Part shown: positions 10,556 through 21,300 of the stretch, piece after piece
Position numbering within the stretch: position 1 is the first letter of the stretch
Layout: every line of letters begins with the position of its first letter
NCBI GenBank assembly: GCA_964023275.1
Contig: OZ029922.1
Location: 3,223,034 to 3,287,033, forward strand
Direction of reading: 5' to 3'
DNA length: 64,000 nt
Source: Norana najaformis
Taxonomy: Eukaryota > Annelida > Clitellata > Crassiclitellata > Hormogastridae
Made by a program: the position numbers and the translations under genes
The notes under the pieces: model-generated
The model's input: the letters and a program-made list of their open reading frames with translations, nothing else
What the model was told of the DNA's origin: nothing
The model's database searches: none

Positions 10556-10915
10556 AATCCGTCATTCCAGACAGACGGAGTCATGTGGCAAACAATGACA
10601 CGTCCCTCTGGTGGCGTAATGTGCACGAAATGTGGAACAACACTGAAATCCCATCGAAACTTGAACCTTCACGACCGCCACGTCCACCAGGGACTGTATC
10701 AACACATCTGCCACATCTGTGGAAAGGGAACAAAGACAAAGGGTGACCTGCGTGGACACATGGCCTCAAAGCACGATGTCCCAAAAGACTTCCAGTGCCC
10801 CATATGCAAACACGAGTTTGCGTACAAGCACCGTCTGAAGCGGCACATACTTTCGGCTCATGGGAAGAGAAGCCAGATTGCCAGGCTTGAGTTTTCTGAA
10901 CCTGGTGCAACATAA
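10556..10915 (+). CDS. alternative 3' terminal exon 7, three C2H2 zinc fingers (last in the row)
   Basis: The acceptor is CTTCTGTTTGTAG. Phase 0 gives NPSFQTDGVMWQTMTRPSGG, then CTKCGTTLKSHRNLNLHDRHVH, CHICGKGTKTKGDLRGHMASKH and CPICKHEFAYKHRLKRHILSAH. A tail ending EPGAT and TAA follows (119 residues). The linker is DVPKDFQ. No further zinc-finger exon is found to the right, so this is probably the 3' end of the locus. LINE tails begin within 70 bp of the stop. Confidence 0.8.
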   Translation, partial: NPSFQTDGVMWQTMTRPSGGVMCTKCGTTLKSHRNLNLHDRHVHQGLYQHICHICGKGTKTKGDLRGHMASKHDVPKDFQCPICKHEFAYKHRLKRHILSAHGKRSQIARLEFSEPGAT

Positions 10916-10969
10916 ATGGTTGATTGCATTAAATGTTCAGTCACTTTAACGATGAACTTAATCAGACGT

Positions 10970-11360
10970 GGACTGACCTGGATATTGACCTGATTGTGGC
11001 TTGGCTTTGGTGTGCCGTCGGTTGATGCCTTGTGCATTAGAAACGGGCACATTAGAAGTTACTAATTATGGTCATTGTTATTGTTATTTTTATTATTAGA
11101 TATGTGGTTGGCAGATGGTGGGAGATAGACCTATCGAAAGGAGTGAAACTTATGGGGGAAAATTATTATCAGTGAGAGGTAATGGGAGAAAGTTCCACCT
11201 TTCCTGTGTACAGATACAGCATCCCTGATCTGTGGTATGCTTTGCTGTCTCATTGGACTGACTCTCTGTTTATAGATTGACCTGACTGTCGCTTGGTTTG
11301 GTGTGCCATCGATTGATGCCTTGTGCTTTTTACACTGGCGCTATAGAAGTTTGTAACTGA
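10970..11360 (+). mobile_element. two copies of an L2-like LINE 3' tail
   Basis: Two head-to-tail 3' ends (about 10975-11060 and 11275-11360) share GGCTTGGTTTTGGTGYGCC, ATCGRTTGATGCCTTGTGC and GCATTAGAAGTTACTAA, ending in ATT/AAT repeats. Longer copies at 29880-30165 and 56540-56820 show the end of a LINE reverse-transcriptase ORF directly upstream, which identifies the source. Confidence 0.55.
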
Positions 11361-11389
11361 TAATAATAATGATCATAATGAATGCCGAG

Positions 11390-11725
11390 ATTCTGAGTAT
11401 TTCTGTAGCGAGTCTCATAATTCTCATTCTGTCATGCACACTACACTTCTTGCAATCTCTGTGCAGGTCTTTCACTCAAAACGTATATCATTCCTGTTCC
11501 ACAAATCCTATCCCGATTCCTCCTCTTCCTTTTGCCTCACCACGCCAGTTCTATCTGAATGCATGCCTAACCCTTGGTTCTTACATGGAACCGAACCAGA
11601 CCTTACCTGGCTATTGATTTTGTTTTAACTCAGCATCTGTTAGTAAGTTGGTTCCCACAACTTAGCTTTCTATAGACACTGTAGAAATCTCGAGTTTATG
11701 GTTATAAATATAATTCTAATAAATC
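11390..11725 (+). mobile_element. non-LTR retrotransposon 3' end, family B
   Basis: This segment contains TCTTTCACTCAAAAC, TTTTGTTTTAACT and TAGAAATCTCGAGTTTATG. The same block recurs at about 16325-16520, 31505-31880, 37380-37790 (-), 42770-43060 (-), 43220-43800 (split) and 63345-63620 (-). In some copies a frame reading like FHSKLRTLPFRISYPDS survives, which resembles the C-terminal end of LINE ORF2 proteins (F-x-S/T-x-L-K/R-T). Confidence 0.5.
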
Positions 11726-11834
11726 TCGCATTCAAGAGTAGGCCTACTTGGCTGGTCTCATAATAATCGACCAGGTCCTCCAGCTGTCTTACTCAGACAA
11801 TACTAAGGACGAGGAGAGCTCTTGTTGAGCATGG

Positions 11835-12060
11835 CTAGCAATGGAAAGTCTGGGCTCTGGAACTCTCTTCCAGGAAACTTTCACTCTGCAGAATCTGTGT
11901 TGGACTTAAGATCTCAACTGAAAACCTTCCTTTTCCTGGGCTCATTTCCTCAATAGACTGTTTCAGGTCTTTTCGGATTTCTCTCGGCTGCATACTTTGC
12001 AGCAACCATCGACTAATGATGCCTTTAGCTTTACTGAAGTGGCGCATTAAAAGTTATTGG
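11835..12060 (+). mobile_element. degenerate L2-like LINE 3' end
   Basis: A decayed frame reads LWNSLP-like residues and a DLRSQLKTFLF-like stretch, followed by the ATCGACTAATGATGCCTTTA...GCGCATTAAAAGTTA tail. This is the same family as the 10970 copies but older. Confidence 0.5.
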
Positions 12061-12865
12061 GTTGTTGTTCGTGTCATGTTATTTACCGCAGCAACAGCGT
12101 TTCTTTAAACGTTCAACCGATCAATCGTCTAATTAGTAAATAAATCGTCAGTTAGTGCCACCGTTGGACCGTTTAGAGACGCATTTTAGCGAATTATTAT
12201 ATAGATTTTATTCATCTCAAAGCACAAAATAGTTTTGGGGTATCCAATCTCTCTTCATCATTAACTCTATGCAGTAACATTTAAGCATCGAAGCAAAGCT
12301 TAAGTGTAATCTAATTCAACCTTAATTTGTTTGCTATTTTAAGCTCAATAACATGCTCTTCACTGAAGTACTGAAAATCGCCGTAAAATTACGGTGACCA
12401 ATGGTTTACAGTGTATCCGCCATGGAAATAAATTCTTTTTCAAAAACTTACTTATTCTCCTTAGTCTTTCTTCGTCACCGAGTCTCAAAGAAATGAGCAC
12501 GAAAATGGAGTTAATGTAATGTTACCAAACAATTTCTGGTATTAGACGAATGTAAATCGACGAAATTTCTCAACGAGAATCAACAGCTGCACCACTCTAT
12601 CAACATAATAAATTATCGTGAAACCATGTTTTGGTTTTTACACAGTTTAATAGCTCATGTCTTGGTAAGTCTTAAGATTTCTAGTTGGGAAGCCACGCCC
12701 ACAAGGAGAAAGTTGAAAGCCTAGCAAGGCAATGCGTAAGAACTGTTCAGTCTTTTAGATCAGCTGCGATAAATTTCTGTTAAAATAAGAGTTTAATCTG
12801 AAATAATCGACTATATTTGTTTAAAACAAGCCCGACTCCTATAAATCTTCCGCCTTTTCCATTTT

Positions 12866-13028
12866 AAGATGGCCGCCGCAAAGACCCAGTGCTTCATCAA
12901 AAAATTATGTGACAATCTCGGCATTATTGCAACGCTCACTGTCACGTGATCAGATATTTGTTTATAGCTGTGTGCGCATGCTCAAGGTGTAAACTTCCGG
13001 TAATCAGTTTGTTATGGATCGTCGGAAG
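12866..13028 (+). promoter_or_regulatory. housekeeping-type promoter motif cluster, probably of the Rab11-FIP-like gene
   Basis: Within 165 bp there are a YY1-type AAGATGGCCGCC (12866-12877), an E-box TCACGTGA (12942-12949), an NRF1-type TGCGCATGC (12973-12981), an ETS site ACTTCCGG (12993-13000) and another CGGAAG (13023-13028). Local CpG frequency is higher than in the surroundings. These are classic metazoan core-promoter motifs. The next gene on this strand is the Rab11-FIP-like gene with its ATG at 18272, so a non-coding first exon here is inferred. No transcript evidence is available. Confidence 0.5.
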
Positions 13029-13042
13029 AATAAATTTAACAG

Positions 13043-13369
13043 TATTTATTGAATTTAGTATCGGTTGTGTTTGTGTTAGTGTGTAAACAGCGAACTTTTC
13101 AGTGCGCGGTTCAAGGTTTTGACTTAGTAAGTAATTTTGCTGTTAAAATTCACTCAGATCGCAAGTTTTTGGGCGTCGTTTCTGACTTGTCCTCTAGATC
13201 TCTGTACAGAGCATTGAACCTATTCTTGACGATAGATACTTCATTGATTTTGCCTGAATGTGCAAGTAAATTGGTTATCGGTATGTTTCATGATTTTGAT
13301 GCTGAAGAGGTCCATAGTTTGCCACTTACCTGTGTAACAGGAAAGTGTAGGCACTCAGACGTTATCTGA
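13043..13369 (+). CDS. unrecognised open frame without ATG (possible exon or element remnant)
   Basis: The frame stays open for 108 codons from a stop at 13037 to TGA at 13367-13369. It has no ATG until residue 78. AG dinucleotides at 13041-42 and TTTTCAG before 13111 could act as acceptors. The translation (for example RTFQCAVQGFDLVSNFAVKI, later CHSD-like Cys/His residues) matches no family I know. It lies just after the promoter-like cluster and inside the inverted-repeat interval. It could be a leader exon, part of a transposable element, or chance. Confidence 0.2.
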   Translation, partial: YLLNLVSVVFVLVCKQRTFQCAVQGFDLVSNFAVKIHSDRKFLGVVSDLSSRSLYRALNLFLTIDTSLILPECASKLVIGMFHDFDAEEVHSLPLTCVTGKCRHSDVI

Positions 13370-13379
13370 TTGTATTTTG

Positions 13380-13765
13380 GGCTAGGATATCCACGTTTGA
13401 TCTAATAAATAATTTGAGTTGTTTGCTTTAATTGGTGAATAAACCGGTTTCCTACTGAATGACAGCATAGACCAATGATGCAGCTATATACACAATGCAA
13501 GTTAAGAAAAGATAAGATTGCCCTTCTCTGCATTGGAATGTAGAGAAGGGCAATGTAACATTACATTAACTCCATTTTCGTGCTCATTTCTTTGAGACTG
13601 GCTGTAAAGATTATAGTGCCCTTTATTACTTTTAGGAAGGAATATCCTATGAAAACTTGAAGGGCTACAGCCTTTTTCTGAACTTGCATTGTGCATAAAA
13701 CTTTATTCGCCAAATCAAAGCAAACACCTCAAATTATTTAATAAATCAAACACTGATATCCCGGC
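13380..13765. repeat. imperfect fold-back (long inverted repeat)
   Basis: Left-arm blocks 13380-13445 (GGATATCC...TTTGATCTAATAAATAATTTGAG...GAATAAA) and 13493-13512 (CACAATGCAAGTT) recur as reverse complement at about 13699-13765 and 13675-13693. A stretch of about 46 bases is inserted in the left arm. The loop carries the right copy of the 45-bp repeat. Confidence 0.65.
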
Positions 13766-15235
13766 CAGAGGTGTATTTCAAGGGAAGTGTTTGATGGGAA
13801 GTAAAATAATTATTAAATTTTGTTGATGATAATCTTTGAATTGTTTGATATGCAAAACAAGCTGTTTGAAACATACGAATCTTAGACTGAAAAGGGAAAA
13901 GGTGAAAGCAGCACACTTGTGTGCAAACCTCTACAGAAACTAAATCTTTTAAAAGAAAGTAATAATGATGATATTATTATTCATGCAGATATGATTAGAT
14001 GAAAATTTGTAAAGTTGAGTGTGAATGAAAATGCAGGACTTAAAGAACGTATGAGCAGAACATGTTTACAGTAATATGGCCCTTGTATATCGGTCTGTCT
14101 GTCTCTGCTTGTGTTTCTGTGCTTGTTTTTTTGCCATTTTCCGTGTGTATCTGTATATGTCTGTGTCTGTGTGTTTATGGTCAGTCCTGTCAATCTGTCT
14201 CTGTTCTAAATTGGAGGTGCAGTCAAAATCCGTAAGATTTCTTCTGTTGATTTTGTTAATGGCCGGGAACTAAGTGGTGCTATGCAAGGACTGGCTTTGA
14301 AATGAAGCCATGACTTAAGTTATGATTATGCATGGTTTCAACTCAGCTGGACTGCATTCTATCACCAGAGGGAATCGGTCGCCAGAAGGGCAACAGCTTT
14401 CATGCGGAAGCTGTGATGGCATTCCATGCATAACAGAAACTGCCGTTAATGATGATGCATTATGATGTAGGCAAATAGCTCACATACCTCAACTACCGAT
14501 ACTACCAACGAACAACAGCATAAATTAATGCTCATGTGTTTTTGCTGGTAGCTTGTTTCTATCTCTGCTGCATGTAATTTTAAAAATGCCTAAGCACTTT
14601 CTGAAATGTCACGTTGAAATCACGGCATTCAGTGCTTTTAAATTCATGTCTTTTGTATGGCTTTTCATTTACTTGTTTACCAGTTGAAACCTGGTTTCTG
14701 GTTTCCATGACCTATTGGATTTTGATCGGGCTTACCCATTGTATTACGATATTTTGCTATGATTTCACTTGAAGTGACCATCGATTGATGACTTGTGCAT
14801 TATGATAGCGGTGCTAGAGAAGTCATTAGATCAGATTTGTGCTGGACAGGTAGTGATAATGTTGTAAAGTGGTCTAATAAGTTTTGTGGTGCTCTGCATC
14901 AGGTGTGGGCACCATAGAAGTATTCACTAATGCTGTCAAATTCAAGTCAGGTTAAGTCCAGATGGTGCCAGTCCACTGAGACAGAGGATGTCCATATGGG
15001 GTGATTTCCCCAATGTCCATCCACTGAGACATAGGATGTGCATGTGGGGTGATTTCCCTGATGTCCATCCATTGAGTGTCGGATGTGGGATATCCACCTG
15101 GGTTTTCCAGCTGAAAGAGGTCTTGATTGATGGTTTGAATGACATGCATGAAACTGAGCAATGGTTGATGGATGGGAGGAAACAATACTTTACAACCAGG
15201 GAACTTGTTAATCAACAGCATCTTAATTAGTAACT
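13766..15235. other. intergenic or intron sequence with simple repeats
   Basis: A TCTGTGTCTGT-rich stretch lies at about 14090-14190 and an L2-like tail (ATCGATTGATGACTTGTGCATTATG) at about 14775-14830. A 48-bp tandem repeat (about 2.3 copies, CCACTGAGACA...GGGGTGATTTCCC...ATGTCCAT) spans 14974-15085. No coding signal is recognised. Confidence 0.4.
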
Positions 15236-15505
15236 TGGCACTGTGGATGTGATGCTAGCAGGCATGGTGAAGTTAAGCGATATTGGGACTGCAAATACCA
15301 GGGCAGGTGACCATCTACAGAATAACAGGCCATCTGAGTCAACTCAGCCCACCAGCCCTCCAGGGTCAGAAAATGAGTACAAGCTGAGAGGTTAGAAAAG
15401 ATGTCATGTTGTTGGATTGCCATGGTTATGTTTGTGCTTGAAGCTAAAGCTACTCCAAAAATCTGAAGACTATCTCCTGGGGAGTTCTGTAGAGGTGTTT
15501 GAACA
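15236..15505 (+). repeat. SINE with a 5S rRNA-like head
   Basis: The head (about 15246-15315) resembles the internal-promoter half of 5S rRNA: AAGTTAAGC at 15270, then GGGACTG, then ATACCAGGGCAGGTGACC in the place of the 5S TACTTGGATGGGTGACC block. The body (TGTTGGATTGCCATGGTTATGTTTGTGCTT) is shared with the 3' part of the tRNA-headed SINE at 18835. This suggests two heads on one body. Too diverged to be a 5S gene. Confidence 0.45.
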
Positions 15506-18271
15506 ACTGCATTACCTTTACCTTCTTTTACTGCTAAGGCTTAGTCGGCTTTGTTCTTAGAATACTGTAAGTCCGCTAATGACCTCTTTTGCTAGACTAC
15601 AGGTATTAGCTTAGAGTCTACACGAGAGCGTATTCTGCGAATGATAAATTTTAAGTAGAGTGTTTACTACCAGACTGCCTTTCAACTTATGTGCAATAAA
15701 AATGTGGGTAAATACTCTTTATTATCGCAGGACAAACGCCCACAAAAAATACAGCGACAGTGCATGCAAAACAGTGAAACAGTAGCACAATGTCTGCCAC
15801 TTTATTAGAGATAAGAAGGAAATCGTTAGTAGTTAGGGTGATTGAATGAGCAGGATCGATACAAACAAAGCTAAACTTATTGCTTGAAGTGGTTTTGGTG
15901 TGGCACTAGACACTTTTGCATACTAAGTCACAGCTCTTGACATTAAAAGCTATGTGTCTGGCTGCATTCCACAATGTTGAATTTGCCACTGTGCTACAAA
16001 CCTGGTCAGTTTTCTGTGTTAACCTGTGTGCTATTATCAGTGGCTGTTCATATTTGCTGAGTGAGATCAACACCATTTTACTGGCATTTGGTTTAGTGTC
16101 TGGAGGTTCTTAGCACACCGGCTTGGCAGCCACCATTGACTGATGCTTTGAGCATTATTATAGTGGCACTATAGAAGTTCTTGGATCATTAGTATTAGTT
16201 GTAGGAAATTTTTATTGGCTTTGTGTCTAGATTTTCTGAGTGGTATGAATTTCTTGATTTCATGAAGTACTGTAAGTCTTCTAACTAGCAGCTCAGCAGC
16301 TCAAAGGCTAAATTTTCACTGTGCTTGGACAACTGTCTTTCACCAACACTTCACCTCTTGCAGTTTCTGTGCAGATCTTTCACTCAAAACTGAAAACACT
16401 GCTTTTCGACAAATCATATCTTCCCCTTATCTCGCTTTCCTGTTCAGTTCCAAACACCATCCGCCATAGCTGTCTGACTGTCTGCCTGCCTGACTCTTGA
16501 CCTGTTAAGTTTCTTGGTGACAAGAACATTCATTAATAAGTAATAAATTAAACCAGCTCAATCCCTACTGCCGAATGTTAATTAGTGTTTGCTTATTTAT
16601 AACCCTTTGGTTGATTAATGGGAAGAACCCAGAAACAAGATTTATGGGTTGTTGTTGCTTTTTAAGGTTTATAGTTTATTAGACTTTGAGTAGACCACTG
16701 GGATATAGGTCTGGGTTTGATGAATGTGTCTTTGGACCAAAGCCTGTTTGGCTTTCTTTGATACACTTGGCTTACTGACAATCTGCTTGTTTGTTCATAA
16801 GGCTCATGTGTGGTCCTAAGGGCCCTCAGACCATGATTATTATTATTTCTGCATTTATGAAACATCGCTATCTGATGACTAAGCATCAGTCAATGGTACT
16901 GAGCAATGATTACTCACTTGTGTCACTGACATTCTTTTCTTTTGGAACTTTTTGCATTTCCATTCAATTTCTATGCATACTTTCTAAGGGGTTTTCCCAA
17001 TGAGAAATGGGCTAACAAACCAAGGCTTTCATGAATACATCACCAGGTCTTTTTGTCACCAAACTGGCGACCGACCTGCTACATGATTTTATCTGTATAG
17101 GAATGTACGGCATGCCTTAGCTCTGATATCTGGCAGTGTATTGACCTAAATATTGCTAAGCATTAGTACTTTATTATGTTGTTTTGGGTGGTAGTCATGT
17201 GTTGTTGCTTACATCTGTACAGAGGGCCTATTTATGACAGCAGTCATGTGTTATATAGGAAGGGGCGGATCCAAGTGAAGGGGGGGGGGCGATGCTATGG
17301 TGGAATCCGGGCTTAAAATGATTAAGTAAAATGTCTGTCCACCTATTTCATGTATTCGCCTAGTTTACCCATTTGGTGAAGGTGTGCATTCGTTACAGAC
17401 CATCTGAGAATGTCTTACACGTTGCTGTCTAACAGATCTGAATATGTGTAACTTTGCAAGTTTGTGAATAACATTGGGACAAAACGAAAAAATGTGGAAT
17501 GACAATAATTTGAAGTAGATGGTTCCCCAGCAGAGAAAAGGGGAAAATGTCGCATAATAGAATCGTGAGAAAGCGCTTTTTTCACTAAGAACATGAATAT
17601 TCATTGAAGTTTGGTTTTTCCGTAGGGTAGGCTGAGACAAGTGGTCCTTTTTAGGCCTTGGTCGCATATATTGAAGTCAAGGATATCCCCGTCTAAGCGT
17701 ATTCAATTTTAGTAACTTTCAGAGGTAGTGACACCTTTATTCATTGCGGCCTGTAACCTTCCTCTTTTGGTGAAGCTCATGCCATTGTTGCTCCATTGAA
17801 GCGATTGCCTCAGGGAGGCAAGATGCATAATGAATGAGAACAATATGCAAATGTTCAAGATGAAATTTATGTTAACGTCAGGTGATATTTGTCCTTGGAT
17901 GAAATATTTTTCATTCCAGAATCAATAGAAAAGCAAATGGCAAAGCAGAATATTTCTATGTCTTCTGACAGCTAAAACAACAAGTTGAGAATTGCTCAGA
18001 TCAAAAACCTCTTATTAAATGCTAAAAATGTTTTAAGAAAGTGACAAAATGATCCAGACATTGTAAATCATGCTCTGTATACAGTTACTTAATGGCTGGA
18101 TGTCATGTGCATCAGATTCCTTGGTTGTTTATGTTAGTCTGTGACTGTTCATAACAATAATTTGCAGCACAAGACTTCAGATACATTTTAAACACACGTT
18201 TTGGGATTTTTGTTTTCTGCAGATTGACTGGATCTCGTACGTTCTGTTCTGTTGCACGTTTAGCCTGAGTC
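15506..18271. other. non-coding sequence upstream of the Rab11-FIP-like start codon
   Basis: An L2-like tail lies at about 16115-16190 and a family B LINE end at about 16325-16520 (ATCTTTCACTCAAAACTGAAAAC). A G9 run is at 17281. The remainder shows no open frame with a recognisable domain. It is probably the first intron of the Rab11-FIP-like gene if the promoter near 12.9 kb is correct. Confidence 0.35.
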
Positions 18272-18311
18272 ATGTCAACTGTTTTGGTTCCTCAGAAAGT
18301 CACGGTCGTAG
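18272..18311 (+). CDS. Rab11-FIP-like exon 1 (start codon, first C2 strand)
   Basis: ATG at 18272 opens MSTVLVPQKVTVV and ends one base into codon 14 before GTACGA. The PxKVTVxV strand is the expected beginning of a FIP-type C2 domain. Phase 1 matches exon 2. The donor is only moderately good, but the joined protein makes sense. Confidence 0.65.
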
Positions 18312-21300
18312 GTACGACAGTCTTTAAATAATAGATTGATGTAAATGTCAGTCATTGGATTCAACTGATCGAGCACAGAAATTTGACAAAACAGAAAACG
18401 ATCAGCTGTTGTTTGAAGATCTTTTCCAGCTCCCTTATCCACCTGGAGGGTGCACAGTAGTCTAGTGGTGGCATGCTGGACTGTGGACTGAGAGGTCAGA
18501 GGTTCAAATCCTCACCAGTACAGAAAGATGTTTTGAAAATTCTTGCTCCATTTTCACTCCCTGGCAAACTAGGCTATAAGATGAGTACACTGTATGTGGA
18601 AGGATCAGGTGGCAAGGGAGGGGACTGGCCATCTTATGGGGTTAAGGGTTCATACTTGAAGCTCACTGTATGTGGGAGAATCAGGTGCAAGAGAGAGGAC
18701 TGGCCACCCGCCCTCATCTTATGAGGTTAAGGGTTCATACTTGAAGTTCACTGTATGTGGGAGGATCTGTGGCAAGGGAGAGGACTGGCCACCCGCCCTT
18801 ATCTTATGGGGTTAAGGGTTCATGCTTGAAGGTGTCCTGTTGCTGGATTGCCTTAGCTGTGTTTTTGCTTCAGCCAAAAGCTCCTTCAATCTCAGAACTA
18901 CAGTCCTGAGGAGTTTCTGTAGGAGCTTCTCAGTCAGTGTTGCTTCCTTGTCTGGTTTTTAGGAGACAGAAGGTTTCCCATAAGATTTCCTATATTACTG
19001 TTTTGTGTCTAAAATCACGTTTACGTAAATATTTGCTGAATTTATTGCGTTAAGTTTGTTCTAATTTTGTTACATAATTTTTTTGAATATTTTTCAGTGT
19101 ACAGTGCAAAGGGGTTGAAGCCAAAAAGCAAAGGTATACGATGTTTTACTTGACATCAAAGTTCATTTAGTTTTTTTGACCCAAGAATGGTATTGTCATT
19201 TTATCAAGCATGATTTTCTTGTGGCTAAGTTGGGCATCTAAAAGTCCAAAGCCAGTCTTGTGTTGGAGTGCATTATAGCAACTGACTCCTCTGCAAATGT
19301 GTTACATGTTGGCCAGTTCGTTGAGAACTTGTCTTTCAATGCAGAGAGTACACTTCAAATCTCCATTGAGGAGGTTACCACGTGTATGTAGAGACCTTGA
19401 GCAGGTTCTTAATTAAGTATGACTTTGATTGATGATTGTCATTAGATGTTGATGATGTACAAAGTATGAAAAATGAATGAATTAATATGAGTTTGGTAAA
19501 TGGTATTTACCTTTACACAAGTTTGGTAAACAATATCTACCTTTACACAATTTTGGTAAACAACATCTATCTTTACACCAGTTTGGTAAACAATATCGAC
19601 CTTGACACAATCTTGGTCAGTAGTATCTACCTTCACACAGTAAATAGTATCTACCTTTACATAAGTTTGGTAAATAGTGTCTACCTAGCTATGCATCTGG
19701 AACCAAATTGTAACTGGAGCAGTTTTTAGTATAATTTCATGCAGATCTGTGCGTTTTGTACTTTGAAATGTCTGTGTATGTATGTGTGTCTGGTTATTTA
19801 TGTAGTGGCTTTTAAGAACCTCAGAAATCTGGTTAAACATGGCTATCTTGCAGTTCTAAAACACTGTATTAACGTGTGTTTTTGCATTTCAGGGAAGCAT
19901 AAATTCTCTGTTATATTTGGAATTGGTGGAAACAAATTTCGAACGGATGTGGTTGAGGATCTCTTTGACAATCCTGTCTTCAACACAGAATCAGAAATGT
20001 AAGACTTCAGTCTGTGCTCTGTTTCCTCTTAAAGTTTAGCACTTTTTTCGAGGGATTTTTACACATTCCTTCTTCTCAAACAAATTATGCTTTCTACCCT
20101 CAAGGGAAACTATCTTTGTATCCATGATACAAAGACCCTATGTGACGGCAAACACATACCAGTACTACTGGCCTGGTTAGCTACATTGGTTAACGCATAC
20201 ATCAAGGCGCCTCTGAGCATGAAGATGCCGGTTTGCATCCCAGTCATGGCTTATTTCAGAGATTTGAATCTTGGGCTAGTACGGTCTGTACACAGGGACC
20301 TTAAATGGCATGGCACCCGTTCAAATGGGCAGTGGTGTTGAAGGATCTAACCTGATAAAGTCATTGAAAAATGAGCAGGGTCGAGGCCACACGGTTGCTA
20401 TAGAAAAACATGTACATTTATATATATTTTACTAATATGAACAGGTAAAGTTGATTGCAGTGAAAGATCATATTTATTACGTACTGTTGTCAACATCAGC
20501 CCTCAGCTCTGCTTCTAAGGCTGATGGGCCACAGCAACCGAACAACCAAACAACCTCTTATATTGGTTGCATGACAACAGATTCTTAACCTTACTTGATT
20601 TGGCTGGAATCAAACCTTGGACACTTGGAAGTAACGCTTTATTGCTTGGATGCACAAAAGGCCCAACTTGCAAACTCGCTATCATCTTTTAAATCACTTG
20701 TTAAGACTCACTACTTTACTCTGGCATTTGCATGATTCCGTCTTGTCCCCTAGCGAACATACATCCACACCTCAGATTCAGCTGTACTGACATTGTGCGT
20801 TATATGTACTTTAATGAATAAATAAACAAAATGAATAAATAAATTTAGCTTTACTAGTTTTAACTGTATTTGAGATGTGTATGTTTCTGTTTTTATCTAA
20901 TTTAGTTTTACTTGTAAGAATTTTGACTCAGCTTCTCCATTGGATTCTGATTTTGACTACGGTTTCACTTTTAGCAGTCATCAGTTGGTGCCTTGTGCAT
21001 TATGATAATGGCACTATAGAAGTCTTTATATTAGATTAGAATTGAGTTTCGGACATGTCTGTTTCTGCATTTCTAGCGAAGTTGGTGATCCCAGTCTTCC
21101 TCTGATCTTGACGGTGACTGAGAAACAAGAGAAAGACGTTCTGGGTCAGGTGACCATCGCCCTAAGTGACATTTCGCACAGCCGTACAAATCATCCAATC
21201 AAGGTGCCGCTTCGACCCCACAAGAAATGTCCAAACCCTGAGGGTGAGTTGGTGATGGAGGCATGGATATCAGCCTCAACCCTTGGACCTCCTCCTCCGA

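Larger units (their letters stand above)
12481..13599. repeat. 45-bp perfect inverted repeats 1 kb apart
   Basis: The 45 bases 12481-12525 recur exactly as reverse complement at 13555-13599. The first mismatch is one base beyond on each side. The inner edge of the right copy abuts a second hairpin (13519-13554, 12-bp arms with CCCTTCTCT / AGAGAAGGG). The interval holds a promoter-like cluster and one open frame. No clear target-site duplication is visible, so a transposon boundary cannot be proven. Confidence 0.7.

Noticed and set aside
12869..12949. 26-codon frame MAAAKTQCFI... starting in the YY1-type motif
   Set aside because: It is too short and without a donor that joins it in phase to the C2 domain. 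More likely a small upstream frame or chance, with the true start at 18272.
19442..19729. Open frames on both strands (KVDIVYQ and SLVNNIYLYT repeats)
   Set aside because: A 30-bp tandem repeat keeps both strands open. Located in an intron of the FIP-like gene.
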